64,000 bases of DNA, from the NCBI RefSeq assembly GCF_014905175.1, contig NC_057792.1:1488001-1552000 (forward strand). Direction: 5' to 3'. This DNA is from Aphidius gifuensis. Its lineage: Eukaryota > Arthropoda > Insecta > Hymenoptera > Braconidae. Both the position numbers and the translations under genes were made by a program. How positions within the stretch are numbered: the first letter of the stretch is position 1; every line of letters begins with the position of its first letter. The notes beneath the pieces were generated by a model. The model was not told the origin of the DNA. It did not search any database and was given only the letters and a program-made list of their open reading frames with translations. Positions 61,601 to 64,000 of the stretch are shown in pieces.

Positions 61601-64000
61601 GATGATGTGTTTTTTTGGTATCTTGAATAATGGGGGACTATTAAAGTTGTTGTATATTGGTGTTTCGAAGGGATGTTGTTATTTTTTATTTAGAAAAATA
61701 ACTTTTACAAATACTAAGCATCCGGCACGTTCGTATACTCAAGTAACAGACCAAGGGTGTGTATTGCGTCGATATGTCAGTACGTCGAGTCGAGGCAACG
61801 CGTGTTCTCGTCGTCTTTGCATTTTATTAAGTTTCAACGTCGTGACTTTTTTTTTTTTTTGCGATATAGGTTCTCTTTATTTTTTTTTCTTACTTACAGT
61901 GCCTACATCTTGCAAAAGCCATGCTTGACACGATCTACGTTATATACAAAAAAAAATATAAATAAAAAAAATAACACGGGAATTTATGGGAAAAGGTAGA
62001 AAGAAGGTTTCGACCAATATACTTTCTTTGCAAGAGAAATAAAAAACTACATAAAAGAATACAAAAAAAAAAAAAAAATAGAAGAGCCCGGACACGTTGC
62101 GTGTCTGCTAACGTTGCAAAAGATTTTCTAGCAATAAGTCAAGATTTATATTTAAAAAAAGGAAATAAAAAAAAAATATTAAATAAAATGTAAAATAAAA
62201 AAAAAAATTCTATATAAAAATAGAAAGATAATACATCAATGATCTTCAATATATTTTATAACAAACTCACGATCTTGAATTTCATGATAAATATCGTGTC
62301 TTAAAATTGATACTTAACGAACCAAAAAGAATAAAAGAAAAAAAAAAAATTGAAACACATTTAAAACCACCAAGTAAGTAGTATCCAAAGAGTTATTCAA
62401 TATCTTTTTTATCTGTTTTTTCTTTTGAATCTATCAGTGTATGATTCTTGGAGTTTCAAAGATCCATTGAATGCCATAATAAGTACATATACATTTGAGG
62501 ACCACAGATACGCTTGCGGTAAAGTTTTGTGGTCAAAAGGTAACACGAGATGGGGTTACTTCAATCAAACAACAAATGCACTTTGCTTCAAAGTGGCTTC
62601 TTATACTGTATATATATTTTATTTTATTTTTCACTCATCGTACAACATTGATTCGTGTGTTACTTCAACCGATCGTCATATCCACCAGTCTCCACTATTT
62701 TTTTTTTCTCCTCTATTTTTTTCTTTTCTGTTTTCTCCATGAAAATTTCATCTCACTCTCTTACATGTCTAAAAAATATAGTTAAAAAAGAAAGAGAAAA
62801 AAAAAAAAAAAAATGTCCACACGATGAGCTTTCGAACGGATCAAAGTCCTGCCATAGCAGTAAGCGAGAACAATGGCTCAGGGAATGGAATTCCAGAACG
62901 GAAAGTCCCTGTAATTGGAAATCTCTCTACCAATGCCATCGTGGGACTACTCTACCACCAATATAGAACATCTCTCACTCTCTCTTTCTCTTTTTCATAC
63001 TATCACAATTTGTTCGTACGATCGATAATACCAATTCGCTTACTTTACTGAAGCTTTTTTTTCTCTTCTATCTCAAGCTAACAACCGACTTCTTGCTTAC
63101 TTTTATTTTTTATTTTTTTTTATATATTTTATACTTTTTTTTTTTTTTTTTGTCAAACTAAACCAACTCAACTCATTCCAAGTCTTTTATGGATTTTTTT
63201 ATTTTTTATTTCTCTACTCACATGATCGTTCAAGTGTTTGTTCATAGATCCCATGCGGAATTTCCAATGTTTGTTATACAAAGATGACCCTCAAGAATTT
63301 TTATTTGCTCAACAGTTTTAACCAACATTTTCAAATTGAAAAATATTCTCAATTTAATTATCATTTATCAAATATAATTGAGATTAAATAAAAATAATAA
63401 TAAACATTAATTTATAATATCAAGTTTATATATATTTCAAGTTAACCGACAATAATAAAGTTGTATTTCAACATGACACTGTGTTGATGTGTCTTGAAAA
63501 GCTGTGTTGAAAGCACACTCAACACTATAATACCTGTTCCCTCTCACAACTAGTCAAACGATACGCTATATAGAATTAATTACCATGATGCGACAGCATT
63601 AACAGTATACACCAACGATGCGAAACTAATCTTACCCATGAAAATTCAAATATAAACATATATTTGACAAAGTATATTAGAACGTGTTAGTATAAACTTC
63701 ATAGAGATATACAAAATCTTTTTGTAATTTAAGAAAATTCTATATATAGTGACCAAAAATTTGAGTATGATAATAGTAAAATTGTGAGGTAGTATGAGAA
63801 TTCATAACATCGTAATAATCACCAGGATGAGCTTGGTATGCATAATACCCGGTTTCATAGTTAGCAGTTTTGCTTAACGATCCAGTTCAACACTAGAAGC
63901 AATCCAAGTACTTGAGATACATAGAGAATACGAATGTTAAAATGAGAAAGATATACAAGATATTGTAAGAGAGAAATTGAGAAGAAAGATAAAGTGATAT
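58624..64000 (-). other. probable last intron of the KLF6/7-like gene
   Basis: The acceptor at 58624 requires an upstream exon carrying finger 1. No C2H2 pattern with a matching donor is found up to 64000, so the intron is likely over 5.3 kb. It contains a compact non-repetitive island at 58790-58965, complex sequence at 59570-60420 and 60660-61110, and a further island at 61590-61930. More lies at 62410-62660, 62815-62970 and 63430-64000. A YY1/Pho-like AAAATGGCCGCT occurs at 60362-60373. Open frames here have no recognisable domain. Confidence 0.55.

Noticed and set aside
62425..62966. Overlapping plus-strand frames containing some balanced sequence (YDSWSFKDPLN; SFRTDQSPAIAV)
   Set aside because: They lack ATG starts or usable splice pairs and run into poly-Phe or poly-Lys from homopolymers. 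They more likely reflect non-coding islands in the KLF intron.
1..64000. CRISPR arrays, bacterial operons, rRNA genes, viral genes
   Set aside because: None seen. The only regular arrays are the ~152-bp and ~140-bp repeats, which are too long and lack spacers, and gene structure is eukaryotic.

Overview
The window looks like nuclear DNA from an insect. It is strongly AT-rich, full of poly-A/T tracts, and has short introns with GT/AG ends, TATA boxes and long gene-poor stretches. Two protein families place it: proteins with the insect allergen-related repeat (microvilli/G12 family, Ins_allergen_rp) and the last zinc-finger exon of a Krüppel-like factor closest to KLF6/7 (Drosophila luna). A parasitoid wasp or another AT-rich hymenopteran is my guess. 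Nothing in the window proves the species.

Layout. 1-4000: no recognisable gene. About 4012-5767: a candidate Helentron/HINE-like element with ten ~152-bp tandem units and a 3' GC-rich hairpin. 6333-6997 (-): a two-exon gene for a proline-rich protein with a C-terminal membrane anchor. 9741-10581 (+): a four-exon gene for an unrecognised 159-residue tail-anchored protein. 11750-12560: a large foldback (inverted repeat) whose arms are themselves tandem arrays. 19.6-31.9 kb (-): the main gene cluster. It holds a membrane-anchored single-unit G12-like gene, a secreted three-unit G12-like gene, five intact tandem paralogues of a small secreted Cys-containing repeat family that I cannot name (called IINC-repeat here), and one decayed copy. 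38906-39136 (+): a possible 76-residue membrane microprotein. About 44822-45062 (-): a tRNA-derived SINE-like element. 58448-58623 (-): the terminal exon of the luna/KLF6/7-like gene. Its preceding exon is not recognisable in the remaining 5.4 kb, so the intron probably extends beyond the window. The rest is AT-rich intergenic or intronic sequence with scattered islands of higher complexity.

The most interesting part is the 20.8-31.9 kb cluster. Five single-coding-exon genes, all on the minus strand, encode a signal peptide followed by four or five copies of a ~19-residue unit (roughly PxTVTxSxMYNSGxxxINC), all ending in Cys. The pattern suggests a small secreted beta-solenoid with stacked cysteines. 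All five share a gene plan with the neighbouring secreted G12-like gene: a non-coding leader exon, then a 3' splice site directly at or next to the ATG. WGATAR motifs lie near or upstream of most promoters. This suggests co-expression, perhaps in gut or another secretory tissue, but that is inference.
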